From positions 22,734 through 58,487 of the forward strand of contig JAQVOJ010000004.1 in assembly GCA_028702675.1 (NCBI GenBank): a stretch of DNA of 35,754 nucleotides, written 5' to 3'. Shown here piece after piece: positions 17,642 through 26,046 of the stretch; position 1 is the first letter of the stretch; each line of letters starts with the position of its first letter. The notes beneath the pieces were generated by a model that saw only the letters and a list, made by a program, of their open reading frames with translations, was not told the origin of the DNA and made no database searches. The position numbers were made by a program, and so were the translations under genes. The DNA is from Bacteroidales bacterium. GTDB lineage: Bacteria > Bacteroidota > Bacteroidia > Bacteroidales > ML635J-15.

Positions 17642-18268
17642 TTAATTTTCTTCCTGTAATTCAGGGTTTTTAGCTCTTTGTACCCAAATAATAACACCTA
17701 CAACAATAAGTGCCATAGGCGGTAAAATAAACATTCCATTATTTACGTAGCCTAATTCGTAAAAAGAATCCGGGATTACCTGCACATTCCAAATTGTTCC
17801 GCTACCAAACAATTCTCTAAAAAAGGCAACAATAATAAGTATAGCTCCATAGCCTGCGGCGTTACCAATTCCGTCTAAAAGACTTGGCCATGGTTTATTA
17901 GCAAGTGCAAAAGCTTCTAAACGCCCCATTATAATACAGTTAGTAATAATTAGACCTACGAAAACGGTAAGTTGTTTGCTAATATCAAAGACATAAGCTT
18001 TTAAAATTTCGTCAACAATAATTACAAGTGCAGCAATAACCACTAGCTGCACTATTATGCGAATTCTATTGGGAATAGTTTTTCGGAGTAGGGAAATAAT
18101 AACGTTAGACATTGCCATTACGAAAACAACGCTCAAAGCCATAACAAAAGCAGGCTTAAGCTTTACGGTAACGGCTAATGCAGAACAGATACCCAAAACT
18201 TGAATAGTAATAGGATTGTTTTTATTAATAGGATCTGTTAGTAGTTTTAAATTTTTTCGTGAAAACAT
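17642..18268 (-). CDS. nqrD: Na+-translocating NADH:quinone reductase subunit D
   Basis: A 208-residue six-helix membrane subunit. C28 (VLGICSALAV) and C111 (IITNCIIMGR) match the cluster ligands expected for NqrD, completing the four-cysteine set with NqrE. The conserved loop GRLEAFALANKPWPSLLDGIGNAAGYG lies at about 115-141. It forms, with NqrE, the path for electrons from the NqrF ferredoxin domain across the membrane to the NqrC flavin, coupled to Na+ movement. It starts 11 bases after nqrC. Confidence 0.98.
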   Translation of the reverse strand: MFSRKNLKLLTDPINKNNPITIQVLGICSALAVTVKLKPAFVMALSVVFVMAMSNVIISLLRKTIPNRIRIIVQLVVIAALVIIVDEILKAYVFDISKQLTVFVGLIITNCIIMGRLEAFALANKPWPSLLDGIGNAAGYGAILIIVAFFRELFGSGTIWNVQVIPDSFYELGYVNNGMFILPPMALIVVGVIIWVQRAKNPELQEEN

Positions 18269-18279
18269 ATTCTAAATAA

Positions 18280-18978
18280 TTATTTGTTATTCAAATAAGG
18301 TTCGTAAAGTTTTAGACAATCGAATAGCATGTCTTCCAGTCCGTTGCTTGTAATAGTACCACCAGATATAGCATCTACACCATGAATATTGTCGGGTGGT
18401 GCTCCGCCTTTAACAACTTTAATGGAAACGAAATCGCCATTTTCATCAAAAATCTTTTTTTCAGAGAATTTCTGCTGATACCAATCAGTTTCAATTTCGG
18501 CACCAAGCCCAGGAGTTTCCGATTTATGACTAAATGTAGCACCAAAAACTGTTGTCATATCTTCATTTAATGCTATATATCCCCAAATTGGACCCCATAA
18601 GCCTTTGCCCGATAGTGGAATAATATATTTTAACTCTCCATTATCTAATTTACCAATAAATACAGGTAGTTTTATATCTTCATGTTCTTTATATAATTCC
18701 TTTTTTAGATCAAGTTCAAAAACATCTACATCAGGGATAATTTCTCCGTTTGTATTTACAGCAATCATTTCTGTAATGTATTTATCAAACAAATCTTCTG
18801 CATTTTCAACAGTATTTTTAATTTGAAGAGCGCTTAAAATATTTCTTTTCTTTTCTATTTCAACATTTTTTGTTTGCATAGGTTTTAGTGATATTGCAAC
18901 AAACGACAATATTGCCCCTACCACAATTACCATAATAATTGAAAAGATAAATATGTATGTATTGCTATTTCTGTTCAT
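18280..18978 (-). CDS. nqrC: Na+-translocating NADH:quinone reductase subunit C
   Basis: A 232-residue protein with one N-terminal membrane helix (about 8-30) and a periplasmic flavin domain. The FMN attachment site is T208 in VDAISGGTITSNG. The usual motif is SGAT, so here alanine is replaced by glycine directly before the modified threonine, a mild variant that still fits ApbE recognition. Upstream in the fold, GLWGPIWGYIAL and SHKSETPGLGAEI (about 127-162) are standard. It relays electrons from the NqrD/E cluster to the covalent FMN of NqrB. It lies 3 bases after the nqrB stop, indicating translational coupling. Confidence 0.98.
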   Translation of the reverse strand: MNRNSNTYIFIFSIIMVIVVGAILSFVAISLKPMQTKNVEIEKKRNILSALQIKNTVENAEDLFDKYITEMIAVNTNGEIIPDVDVFELDLKKELYKEHEDIKLPVFIGKLDNGELKYIIPLSGKGLWGPIWGYIALNEDMTTVFGATFSHKSETPGLGAEIETDWYQQKFSEKKIFDENGDFVSIKVVKGGAPPDNIHGVDAISGGTITSNGLEDMLFDCLKLYEPYLNNK

Positions 18979-18981
18979 AAC

Positions 18982-20163
18982 TTAAGCTTTAGCATGTTTA
19001 AAACGTTTCATTCTTTTATTGATATTCCCCTGCACTACATAATAATCGATAAGAGGTGCAAATACATTCATTAATAAAATTGCCAGCATCATACCTTCGG
19101 GGAAAGCGGGATTTAACACTCTAAAAAGAATTGCTAACATACCAATTAAAACCCCATAAATGATTTTCCCTTTAGCTGTTTGCGAGGCTGTTACAGGGTC
19201 GGTTGCCATAAACACCATACCAAAAGCGAAACCACCAATTATAAAGTGGTTCCACCACGGTAATTCCATATAAGGATTAATAGCAAACAGATTTAGGATT
19301 ATCCCCATCAATGCACCACCGGCTAAAACCGAAATCATAATTCGTAAACTTCCAACTCCTGTTGCTATCAGTAAAACAGCACCTAACAAAATAGCCAAAG
19401 TAGAAGTCTCACCGATTGAACCTGGCATAATACCTAGAAACATATCCCAATTTGATAGTGCATTTCCGGCGCCATTTACAAACTGAGTGCTTCCCTCTGC
19501 TGCTTGAGCCATTGGTGTAGCTCCCGAAAAGCCATCTATAATTCCCTCTCCTTTTAGCATTCCTCCTATCCAAACTTTATCTCCCGACATAAATGCCGGG
19601 TATGCAAAAAACAAAAATGCACGGGCAGTAAGAGCAGGGTTAAGTATATTCATTCCGGAACCGCCAAATACTTCTTTGCCAAAAATAACTGCAAAAGCTG
19701 TTGCAACTGCAACCATCCAAAGGGGTACATCAACAGGCATTATTAACGGGATTAGAAATCCTGACACAAAAAAACCTTCGTTTACTTCATGCTTGCGGAT
19801 TTGAGCGAAAATAATTTCGATTCCTAAACCCACTACGTAAACAACAATAAATATCGGTAGAATCTTTATTAAACCATATCCTATCATCGACCAAAAATCA
19901 AGAGCCGCTCCTGTAGCTAAAGCATGTTGATATCCAGTATTATAAACACCAAACAGAAACGCCGGAATCATTGCCATTACAACAATTATCATAGTACGTT
20001 TCATATCAACTGCATCTCGTATATGAGCTCCTTTTTGCGTTACCTTATTCGGCACAAACAAAAATGTTTCAACAGCATCGAAAAAGCTATGCAGAAAATA
20101 AAGTTTCCCACCTTTCTCAAAGTTTGGTTTAATCTTATCTACTTGTTTTCGGATAAATTTCAT
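18982..20163 (-). CDS. nqrB: Na+-translocating NADH:quinone reductase subunit B
   Basis: A 393-residue membrane subunit with about ten helices. The covalent FMN threonine is T216 in GFSGATPMAQAA, and the preceding region KEVFGGSGMNILNPALTARAF is the conserved riboflavin/FMN neighbourhood. It carries the Na+ channel and quinone site of the complex. The N-terminal cytoplasmic extension (about 1-55, IRKQVDKIKPNFEKGGKLYF) has the usual form. It starts 34 bases after nqrA on the same strand. Together with A, C, D, E and F it makes a full six-subunit set with no frameshift. Confidence 0.98.
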   Translation of the reverse strand: MKFIRKQVDKIKPNFEKGGKLYFLHSFFDAVETFLFVPNKVTQKGAHIRDAVDMKRTMIIVVMAMIPAFLFGVYNTGYQHALATGAALDFWSMIGYGLIKILPIFIVVYVVGLGIEIIFAQIRKHEVNEGFFVSGFLIPLIMPVDVPLWMVAVATAFAVIFGKEVFGGSGMNILNPALTARAFLFFAYPAFMSGDKVWIGGMLKGEGIIDGFSGATPMAQAAEGSTQFVNGAGNALSNWDMFLGIMPGSIGETSTLAILLGAVLLIATGVGSLRIMISVLAGGALMGIILNLFAINPYMELPWWNHFIIGGFAFGMVFMATDPVTASQTAKGKIIYGVLIGMLAILFRVLNPAFPEGMMLAILLMNVFAPLIDYYVVQGNINKRMKRFKHAKA

Positions 20164-20197
20164 GATATGAAACTAATTTACAATGTATTAAAACTTA

Positions 20198-21547
20198 TTA
20201 ACTCATTTCTTCTCTCATCAATTCAAGTCCTTCGTGTAATATGCTTTGCACTTCTGTTTTAGAGGTACAAACAAATTCACATAAAGCCAGATCTTCCTCA
20301 ATAACCTCGTATATACCCAATTGCTCCATTTTATCAATATCTTTTACAATTATTGCTTTTATCAGATGTTGAGGTAATATATCGAATGGACAAACTTTTT
20401 CGTATTGTCCTGTCATTACAAAAGGTCGGTGTCCACCATGAAAATTCGTATTTATTGTATATTTTTTATTTGGTGTAAGAAAACTAAAGTATAGTCTAGA
20501 GCTACTAAATTTTTTTAAACCTGGCAGCAACCACCCAAACATTTCGTATTCGTTTCCTTCGGGAATTATACATAATTGATTTTCGAAGAATCCTAATGCT
20601 CCATCTTTTTCAATTTTTGTACCTGTTAACACATTACCGCTAATAATCCTACAATTTTCGTTGCTAATCTGTCCATCAATAATATTAGATACACTTGCCC
20701 CAAGAAATGTTTTAATATACTTAGGTTCTTTTACTTCAGAGCCCGACAACACAATTGTACGTTCAGCCGAGAAATATCCTTTATCGATTGTATTTGCAAT
20801 ATGCAATAAATCTTGAGCATTTAATGTAAAAACAGTTTCATCTTTATTTATAGGATCAAATTTGTTGATTAATGTACCAACATTTCCGGCAGGATGTGGC
20901 CCAGAAATTTCAATTGTATTAATATTATTAATCCCTACGAATGCTTTTAACAATTTGCTATCTTTACGAAGACCTATGTAAACATTGCCATTAGTTAAAC
21001 TTGAAATATAGTAAAGAGCGTTGGTTAATAATTTTTGTTTCCCGTCTAGTAAATAATCGTAATCAGGTGCCAAAGGAGCAGTATCGTATAAGCTTATAAA
21101 AATTGATTTTGGGACAAGTTTTGTATCAGCAATTATTCCGTAAGGTCTTTGTTTAAAAAATTGCCATAATCCCGATTTACAGAAGAACTCCACAATTCGT
21201 TCACGAGAATCAGTATAAGCAGGTACTTCGAGCTTTTCATAGTCGTTTTTAAAATCGTTTTTGATATTTATCTGTAATATCTTCCGTTTTTCACCTCTTA
21301 CAATCTCTGTAACTGTACCTGAAATTGGAGAAACAAAAACTATCTCAGGGTTATTTTTATCGAAAAATACCGGCGATCCAATCTTAAGTTTTGTTTCCGG
21401 TTTTGCTATTACTTTGGGTTTGATAGCATGAAAATCTGATGGTTTAATAGCAAAGTTATCAGGTGCCTCAATCTCTTTTATCTTTTTAGAAGCCTCACCT
21501 TTAAGCCTTATATTCAAACCCTTACGAATTTTTAATTTATATTCCAT
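20198..21547 (-). CDS. nqrA: Na+-translocating NADH:quinone reductase subunit A
   Basis: A 449-residue cytoplasmic subunit, first gene of the operon. The N-terminal biotinyl-like barrel begins KIRKGLNIRLKGEASKK, followed by KLKIGSPVFFDKNNPEIVFVSPISGTVTEIVRGEKRKIL (about 73-111). The mid-domain contains the HPAGNVGTLINKFDP stretch typical of NqrA. The C-terminus has VMTGQYEKVCPFDILPQHLIKAI and a final helix. It helps form the quinone-binding region at the membrane surface. Its upstream region holds the likely operon promoter at 21614-21644. Confidence 0.97.
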   Translation of the reverse strand: MEYKLKIRKGLNIRLKGEASKKIKEIEAPDNFAIKPSDFHAIKPKVIAKPETKLKIGSPVFFDKNNPEIVFVSPISGTVTEIVRGEKRKILQINIKNDFKNDYEKLEVPAYTDSRERIVEFFCKSGLWQFFKQRPYGIIADTKLVPKSIFISLYDTAPLAPDYDYLLDGKQKLLTNALYYISSLTNGNVYIGLRKDSKLLKAFVGINNINTIEISGPHPAGNVGTLINKFDPINKDETVFTLNAQDLLHIANTIDKGYFSAERTIVLSGSEVKEPKYIKTFLGASVSNIIDGQISNENCRIISGNVLTGTKIEKDGALGFFENQLCIIPEGNEYEMFGWLLPGLKKFSSSRLYFSFLTPNKKYTINTNFHGGHRPFVMTGQYEKVCPFDILPQHLIKAIIVKDIDKMEQLGIYEVIEEDLALCEFVCTSKTEVQSILHEGLELMREEMS

Positions 21548-21613
21548 ATGGAACTTTTTGTTTGAACAATATTACTTTAACTGTTAGAATTACTTTTTGT
21601 TCTGTAAAAACAG

Positions 21614-21644
21614 TAAAAATACAAATTTTGTAATTCATTCACAA
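21614..21644 (-). promoter_or_regulatory. nqrA: Likely promoter of the nqr operon
   Basis: On the minus strand TTGT, 19 bases, then TATTTTTA, one base off the Bacteroidota -7 consensus TAnnTTTG with the consensus 19-base spacing. It lies 67 bases before the nqrA ATG. The leader contains a short inverted repeat (CTGTTTTTACAG, 21602-21613). Confidence 0.4.
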
Positions 21645-21778
21645 TATTTAAAAGCATCAAAACCGACTTATTCTTAAAGATTTTTTATCTTGAAAATTTA
21701 TTAACTCAAAATATAAATTATTATTTTAAGAACATTTTGAACATTTTACTCAAGTTAAGATGTAGTTCAACTTTGAAT

Positions 21779-21814
21779 ACTCGCATGGTTCCTAAAGCTT
21801 TCGGAATGCGTACT
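21779..21814. repeat. Imperfect palindrome (REP-like or operator-like)
   Basis: Core TTCCTAAAGCTTTCGGAA matches its own reverse complement at 16 of 18 positions and is flanked by ACTCGCA and TGCGTACT, which pair after a small offset. It lies 43 bases beyond the stop of the T9SS substrate gene. It may be an RNA 3'-end hairpin, a protein-binding site or a dispersed palindromic repeat; a second copy is not seen in this window. Confidence 0.4.
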
Positions 21815-21856
21815 ACTCATATTCTTATTTATTATGCACTAGAGGTTAGTTTTTTA

Positions 21857-23089
21857 TTATTCCTTAACGAACTTATTCATTATGATTTCTTCATTCGTTT
21901 CAATTCGTATTGTATAAACCCCACTCTCTAATTTTGATATGTCTATTTCTGTTTTTGTTCCTGATGTGTTCAGTTTTTTGATAATCTTTCCCTGTAAGTT
22001 CATTATTTCTATTCTTCCTGGGTAAATTCCTTCGATAGTAATATATTCATTTGCAGGGTTAGGATAAATAATGATACAATTTTTGTTTGATACTTCTTCA
22101 ATGTCAGCTGATATATCCCAAACATAAATTCCATTTGAAGTCCCTGCATAAAGAAGCGTAGTATCAGCAGGGCTTTGAGCAAGACAAAAGACTACACTAT
22201 CCTCTAAACCATCATTAATAGTTTCCCAACTTACACCACCATTTACTGTCCTTTTTACACCATAAACAGAATCTGCCGCATATATAGTATTTGGCTCATA
22301 TATGGGACTTAGATTAAGAGGATTAATAAGAATATCTGTAATAAAATCCCAATATTCCGAAATATCCCATGTTATACCATATGTAGATTTATACATTCCA
22401 GCAGAGTTACTATTTCCATCAATTGCAGCCCACAGGTAACAAATATTATCTGAAGAAAGTGCATGAACTTGAGAATTTGTCGGTGTATTTGTATTATACC
22501 AAGGACCGCCATTATCATAATCATAATAAAATATACCACCTTCTGTTCCTGCAAAAAGAACCTGACCTGAATCACAATCCATAGGATTTATATGCGTAAG
22601 CGAAAGAATATTCAAATTTCCCAAACTATCATTTATTACAGACCAACTATTTCCATTATCACTACTTTCATACACACCCGTTTCTTTTGCACCGACAATA
22701 ATAGTTCCTTGAGGATACCCGGGAATCGTAATTGAAGTAGCCAAATAAAGCCATTTTAATAAATTCCAACTATTTCCACCGTCAATAGATTTGTATATTC
22801 CATCACTATATGAACCTCCTCCAAAAGTTGCATACATTGTATCAGGATTATCTGGATAAAATAATATTGAGTTGAAAGGATAAAATGAGACAGTATCCCA
22901 ATATAATCCACCATCAGAAGATTTATAAAGATAGCCCTCTTCAGAAGACACAAATATTATGTCTGGATTTACAGGATGAACTGCAACCTCATAGATACTT
23001 TCATTGGGGAACCCTAAAAATGACCATTGTTGGGAATAACTGTAAAATCCTATGCAAATTAAACTTAAAAGCAAAATTTCTTTTTTCAT
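21857..23089 (-). CDS. T9SS-secreted Asp-box (BNR) repeat protein
   Basis: A 410-residue surface or released protein. It has a signal peptide (about 1-20), then beta-propeller-like repeats with Asp-box motifs of the SxDxGxxW kind at 57-64 (SSDGGLYW), 101-108 (SIDGGNSW), 142-149 (SSDNGNSW) and 281-288 (TVNGGVSW), and a more degenerate one near 192. The last 70 residues form a type A T9SS sorting domain: IIYPNPANEYITIEG, IMNLQGKIIKKL, SKLESGVYTIRI, ending NKFVKE. T9SS would export it and attach or release it at the cell surface. The propeller may bind glycans or proteins; catalytic sialidase residues are not evident. It has an unusually good Shine-Dalgarno site (23094-23100), rare among its neighbours. 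Confidence 0.88.
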   Translation of the reverse strand: MKKEILLLSLICIGFYSYSQQWSFLGFPNESIYEVAVHPVNPDIIFVSSEEGYLYKSSDGGLYWDTVSFYPFNSILFYPDNPDTMYATFGGGSYSDGIYKSIDGGNSWNLLKWLYLATSITIPGYPQGTIIVGAKETGVYESSDNGNSWSVINDSLGNLNILSLTHINPMDCDSGQVLFAGTEGGIFYYDYDNGGPWYNTNTPTNSQVHALSSDNICYLWAAIDGNSNSAGMYKSTYGITWDISEYWDFITDILINPLNLSPIYEPNTIYAADSVYGVKRTVNGGVSWETINDGLEDSVVFCLAQSPADTTLLYAGTSNGIYVWDISADIEEVSNKNCIIIYPNPANEYITIEGIYPGRIEIMNLQGKIIKKLNTSGTKTEIDISKLESGVYTIRIETNEEIIMNKFVKE

Positions 23090-23479
23090 AAAGCCTCCTT
23101 TTTAATGATTATTTTTTTTCAATTAATTCATTTATACTTTTTTAGTGGGGTTTATTCAATTCATTTTTTCTTGGCCCGTTGTCATTTCAGCCCCTTGTGC
23201 ATAACTCATTTATTAAACCAACTCTCCCATAACTTTCTAAACGCCTATCAAATAGCCGTTTGTAAAACATTTGTAAGTAATTATATGCATTTATAAACGA
23301 GTTTGCTTGTTTTCTTTCGCAATTTAACAAAAATTACGTATTATATGAAAGTTAGTTTACTGTTTTTTGTTTTTTTTCGAGTGTATCGTATAATTATTGT
23401 TAACTTAACATAATCTTTTAAGCATTAGCTGCAAATGCTCTTAAAATTCTCATTTATAATTGCTATTTAGATATCATTT
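23090..23479. other. Intergenic region, 390 bases
   Basis: Upstream of the T9SS substrate gene and downstream of aat, both minus strand. Besides the ribosome site at 23094-23100 it contains an inverted repeat with one mismatch (CGTTTGTAAA near 23262, TTTATAAACG near 23288) and a more GC-rich stretch around 23170-23250. No promoter could be placed with confidence and no coding or RNA gene is supported. Confidence 0.4.
23094..23100 (-). promoter_or_regulatory. Strong Shine-Dalgarno site of the T9SS substrate gene
   Basis: On the minus strand AAGGAGG lies 4 bases before the ATG at 23089. It is fully complementary to the usual 16S rRNA tail, unlike the AT-rich leaders of almost all other genes here. 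It fixes the start codon. Confidence 0.65.
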
Positions 23480-24121
23480 TCAAGAGAATAGATACTTCTG
23501 ATATTCGTCGAATGAAATATAGTGTCCACCATATTTACGCATATTTTCGGTTTCCATCTGTGCATCAATGATTTTTATATCTTTTTGTTTACAGTATTCG
23601 ATTAAATAATAAAAAGCTACATTTCCTGCATCCGACATAGTGTGAAACATCGACTCTCCACAAAAAACCTGCTTTAGTTCTACACCGTACAAGCCACCAA
23701 CAAGCTCGTTGTAGTAATATACTCCTATACACATTACAAATCCAAGTTTATGCAACTCAGAATAAGCTTTAATCATATCATTTCCTATCCATGTTCCAAC
23801 TTGATCTTTACGTGATATTTTTGCACAATTTTCAATAATTCTTTCAAAATCCACATTAAACTTTACTGTAAACTTATCATTTTTTATCAATTTGAGAAGA
23901 TTTTTACTTGGCTTATATGTCTCAATTTCTACAATATAACGCGGATTTGGTGCCCACCAAAATATTTCTTCACCTTGCTCAAACCAAGGAAATATTCCAT
24001 TTGAGTATGCAAGAATTAATCTCTTTGGACTTAAATCGCCACCAACTGCGAGCAATCCATCTTCGCAAGCAAGCGATGGGTGTGGAAAAGACAAACTATT
24101 ATCAAGTAAAAATACAGACAT
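23480..24121 (-). CDS. aat: Leucyl/phenylalanyl-tRNA--protein transferase
   Basis: A 213-residue cytoplasmic enzyme that moves Leu or Phe from its tRNA to proteins with N-terminal Lys or Arg, marking them for ClpAP (N-degron pathway). Family motifs are strong: FPHPSLACEDGLLAVGGDLSPKRLILAYSNGIFPWFEQGEEIFWWAPNPR over about the first 60 residues, then VGGLYGVELKQVFCGESMF and DAQMETENMRKYGGHYISFDEY. I place the start at the ATG 24121; the frame is open to a TTG two codons further (24127) but ATG is preferred and nothing conserved is lost. Only 38 bases separate it from the divergent DUF2752 gene, so the promoters must overlap or lie within coding DNA. Confidence 0.94.
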   Translation of the reverse strand: MSVFLLDNSLSFPHPSLACEDGLLAVGGDLSPKRLILAYSNGIFPWFEQGEEIFWWAPNPRYIVEIETYKPSKNLLKLIKNDKFTVKFNVDFERIIENCAKISRKDQVGTWIGNDMIKAYSELHKLGFVMCIGVYYYNELVGGLYGVELKQVFCGESMFHTMSDAGNVAFYYLIEYCKQKDIKIIDAQMETENMRKYGGHYISFDEYQKYLFS

Positions 24122-24159
24122 ACCCAAAACTAATTTATTTTATTTATTTTTGAAATATT

Positions 24160-24447
24160 ATGCTCGATTTTTGGGGAAAACATATGATTCCTTGTCCGTT
24201 TAAGTTATTAACTGGTCATGATTGCCCTGGCTGCGGCATGCAAAGAGCTCTTATTGAATTACTTAAAGGCGATATTAAATCTAGCTTTTTGCACTACCCT
24301 GCTTTAATACCAATAATTATTATGTTTGGATTTTTGTTTTTACATTTGAAGTTTAATTTCAAACATGGAGCACAAATATTAAAATATTTATTTATTCTAA
24401 ATGCAATAATGATATCAGTCAATTACTTATATAAACTTTTCTTTTAA
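24160..24447 (+). CDS. DUF2752 small membrane protein
   Basis: A 95-residue protein with the DUF2752 signature CPFKLLTGHDCPGCGMQRALIELLKGD: cysteines C12, C22 and C25 in the order Cys-x9-Cys-x2-Cys, then two hydrophobic helices (about 48-65 and 74-92). The cysteines could bind a metal or form a disulfide at the membrane surface; the function of the family is unknown. It is the first gene of a plus-strand run; the next gene follows 11 bases later. Pairing with a DUF4190-type membrane protein is common in Bacteroidota. Confidence 0.82.
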   Translation: MLDFWGKHMIPCPFKLLTGHDCPGCGMQRALIELLKGDIKSSFLHYPALIPIIIMFGFLFLHLKFNFKHGAQILKYLFILNAIMISVNYLYKLFF

Positions 24448-24458
24448 CACTTATTAAT

Positions 24459-25025
24459 ATGGATACTAATAACAAGAATTTAAACCAACGGGGTTTCTCA
24501 GAAGAAAACGAACAAAGCGATGAACTAATTCCCTCACCTTCAATACAATCGAAGCAACAATCTTCGTTTCAAGCTCCCGTAACATCACAGTCAGCAGGCT
24601 ATACAGGTAATAGCAGCAACACAAGCGACACATCAAATCAACAATACAATAATAATAAGCAACAATCGCACAGACAAAACCAATTTATAGTATCATCTCC
24701 AAATTCTGGAGCTATTCTAACTTTGGGAATATTGTCATTAGTAATGTTGTGCTGTTGCGGACCTTTTCTTGTAGGACCTGTTTTAGGAATTATTGCTATT
24801 GCTTTGGCTCCGTCAGCAATTCGCAAATATTATGAAAACCCCGACATATACAAACCAGGATCGCTTTCAAATATTAAAGCCGGAAGAACATGTGCAATTA
24901 TAGGCATATCCATAGGAGTAATTTTATTTATGTTTTGGCTTTTAGGTTCAGGCTTAAACTTTTTTGATAATATAGATCAATTCGAGAAAATTTATAAAGA
25001 AGCATGGGACGAAATGGGATATTAG
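24459..25025 (+). CDS. DUF4190-type membrane protein with disordered N-terminus
   Basis: A 188-residue protein. Residues 1-80 are very rich in Ser, Gln and Asn and look disordered. Two membrane helices follow (about 85-118 and 147-168), the first containing the CCCG cluster (98-101) in ILSLVMLCCCGPFLVGPVLGIIAIALAP. Between them is NIKAGRTCAIIGISIG, matching the DUF4190 pattern in which small residues allow close helix packing. It ends 1 base before the acyl-CoA reductase start. Function unknown; the tight link with the DUF2752 gene suggests they act together in the inner membrane. Confidence 0.75.
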   Translation: MDTNNKNLNQRGFSEENEQSDELIPSPSIQSKQQSSFQAPVTSQSAGYTGNSSNTSDTSNQQYNNNKQQSHRQNQFIVSSPNSGAILTLGILSLVMLCCCGPFLVGPVLGIIAIALAPSAIRKYYENPDIYKPGSLSNIKAGRTCAIIGISIGVILFMFWLLGSGLNFFDNIDQFEKIYKEAWDEMGY

Positions 25026-25026
25026 T

Positions 25027-26046
25027 ATGAAGCTTGATAAACGTATTAAAGCCTTACAATATATAGGGCATATTTGCCAAAAAGCTCTTAATAACCAGGA
25101 TAATAACTTTCCCGGATTTGATAATATAATGTATCATAATCCATGGTTTACTCCCGATAATGTTAGGTTTTGCTTAAATTATTGGCACAATACTTTAACT
25201 AATTCAAATATTAAGAACTGGCTTTCGAGATATCAGCTAAAAGATGAAAACTCAAGTAAGAGTCTGGGACTTGTTTTTGCCGGCAATATACCCCTTGTTG
25301 GATTACACGATTTATGTTGTGCTATTGCTGTAGGCGTAAACTTGAAAATCAAATTTTCGTCTAAAGACAGACTTTTACCAGAATGGATTATTAACTCATT
25401 GAAATCAGAATTTAAAGAGCTTGAAGACAAAATTGAGTTTAGTGATAATTTCATTTCAGATTTTGACGCAATAATTGCCACAGGAAGTAATAATACTTCT
25501 AGATATTTCGAGTATTATTTTGGAAAATACAAACATATAATTAGACATAATCGTAACAGTATAGCAATAATTTCAGGCAAGGAAAATCGAGATACCATAG
25601 AAAAACTTGCTGACGACATTTTTCTGTACTTTGGACTTGGATGCAGGAGCATAAGTAAACTTTACCTTCCCTCAAATTTTGATTGTAAAGTTTTAGAAGA
25701 AGGGTTCCAAAAATATAATAAATTATTATCACATAATAAGTATGCTAACAATTACGATTACTGGAAATCGGTATATACTTTAGATAAAATTAAATTTACC
25801 GATATGGGTTTCTTTATTCTAAATAATACAGAATCACTTTACTCACCCCCATCAGTTATAAATTACGAGTACTACAGCAAAACTTCGGAACTAAATAAAT
25901 GGATAAAATTGAACCAAAACAGTCTTCAGTGTGTTTTATCAGAAAACGAAGAATTATCTAAAAACAAATTTGGGACATCACAAAAACCTGCATTAAACGA
26001 ATATTCAGACAATATTGACACTATTAATTTTTTAACTTCATTATAA
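25027..26046 (+). CDS. LuxC-like acyl-CoA reductase
   Basis: A 339-residue protein of the aldehyde-dehydrogenase superfamily, LuxC branch (PF05893). Visible features are the nucleotide-binding region SLGLVFAGNIPLVGLHDLCCAIAVGVNLKIKFSSKD (about 79-114), FDAIIATGSNNTSRYFEYYF near 146-165, RHNRNSIAIISG near 173-184, and the putative catalytic cysteine C206 in YFGLGCRSISKLYLP. LuxC enzymes reduce fatty acyl-CoA to aldehyde with NADPH. This short form (usual LuxC about 480) is frequent in Bacteroidota, outside lux clusters, and its real substrate is not known. Its stop overlaps the next start (TAATG), so the two are translationally coupled. Confidence 0.8.
   Translation: MKLDKRIKALQYIGHICQKALNNQDNNFPGFDNIMYHNPWFTPDNVRFCLNYWHNTLTNSNIKNWLSRYQLKDENSSKSLGLVFAGNIPLVGLHDLCCAIAVGVNLKIKFSSKDRLLPEWIINSLKSEFKELEDKIEFSDNFISDFDAIIATGSNNTSRYFEYYFGKYKHIIRHNRNSIAIISGKENRDTIEKLADDIFLYFGLGCRSISKLYLPSNFDCKVLEEGFQKYNKLLSHNKYANNYDYWKSVYTLDKIKFTDMGFFILNNTESLYSPPSVINYEYYSKTSELNKWIKLNQNSLQCVLSENEELSKNKFGTSQKPALNEYSDNIDTINFLTSL

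Larger units (their letters stand above)
21548..21856. other. Intergenic region, 309 bases, with an imperfect palindrome
   Basis: Between nqrA and the downstream end of the T9SS substrate gene. It holds the nqr promoter candidate (21614-21644), two direct copies of GAACATTTT (21730-21747), and an imperfect palindrome centred on AAAGCTTT at 21797.5 (21779-21814; core TTCC-t-AAAGCTTT-c-GGAA with outer CGCA / TGCG arms). The palindrome has no T-tract after it. No gene is supported. Confidence 0.5.

Noticed and set aside
23105-23296. 63-codon frame on the plus strand upstream of the T9SS substrate gene
   Set aside because: Lies over the control region of the opposite gene, with composition typical of a chance frame.
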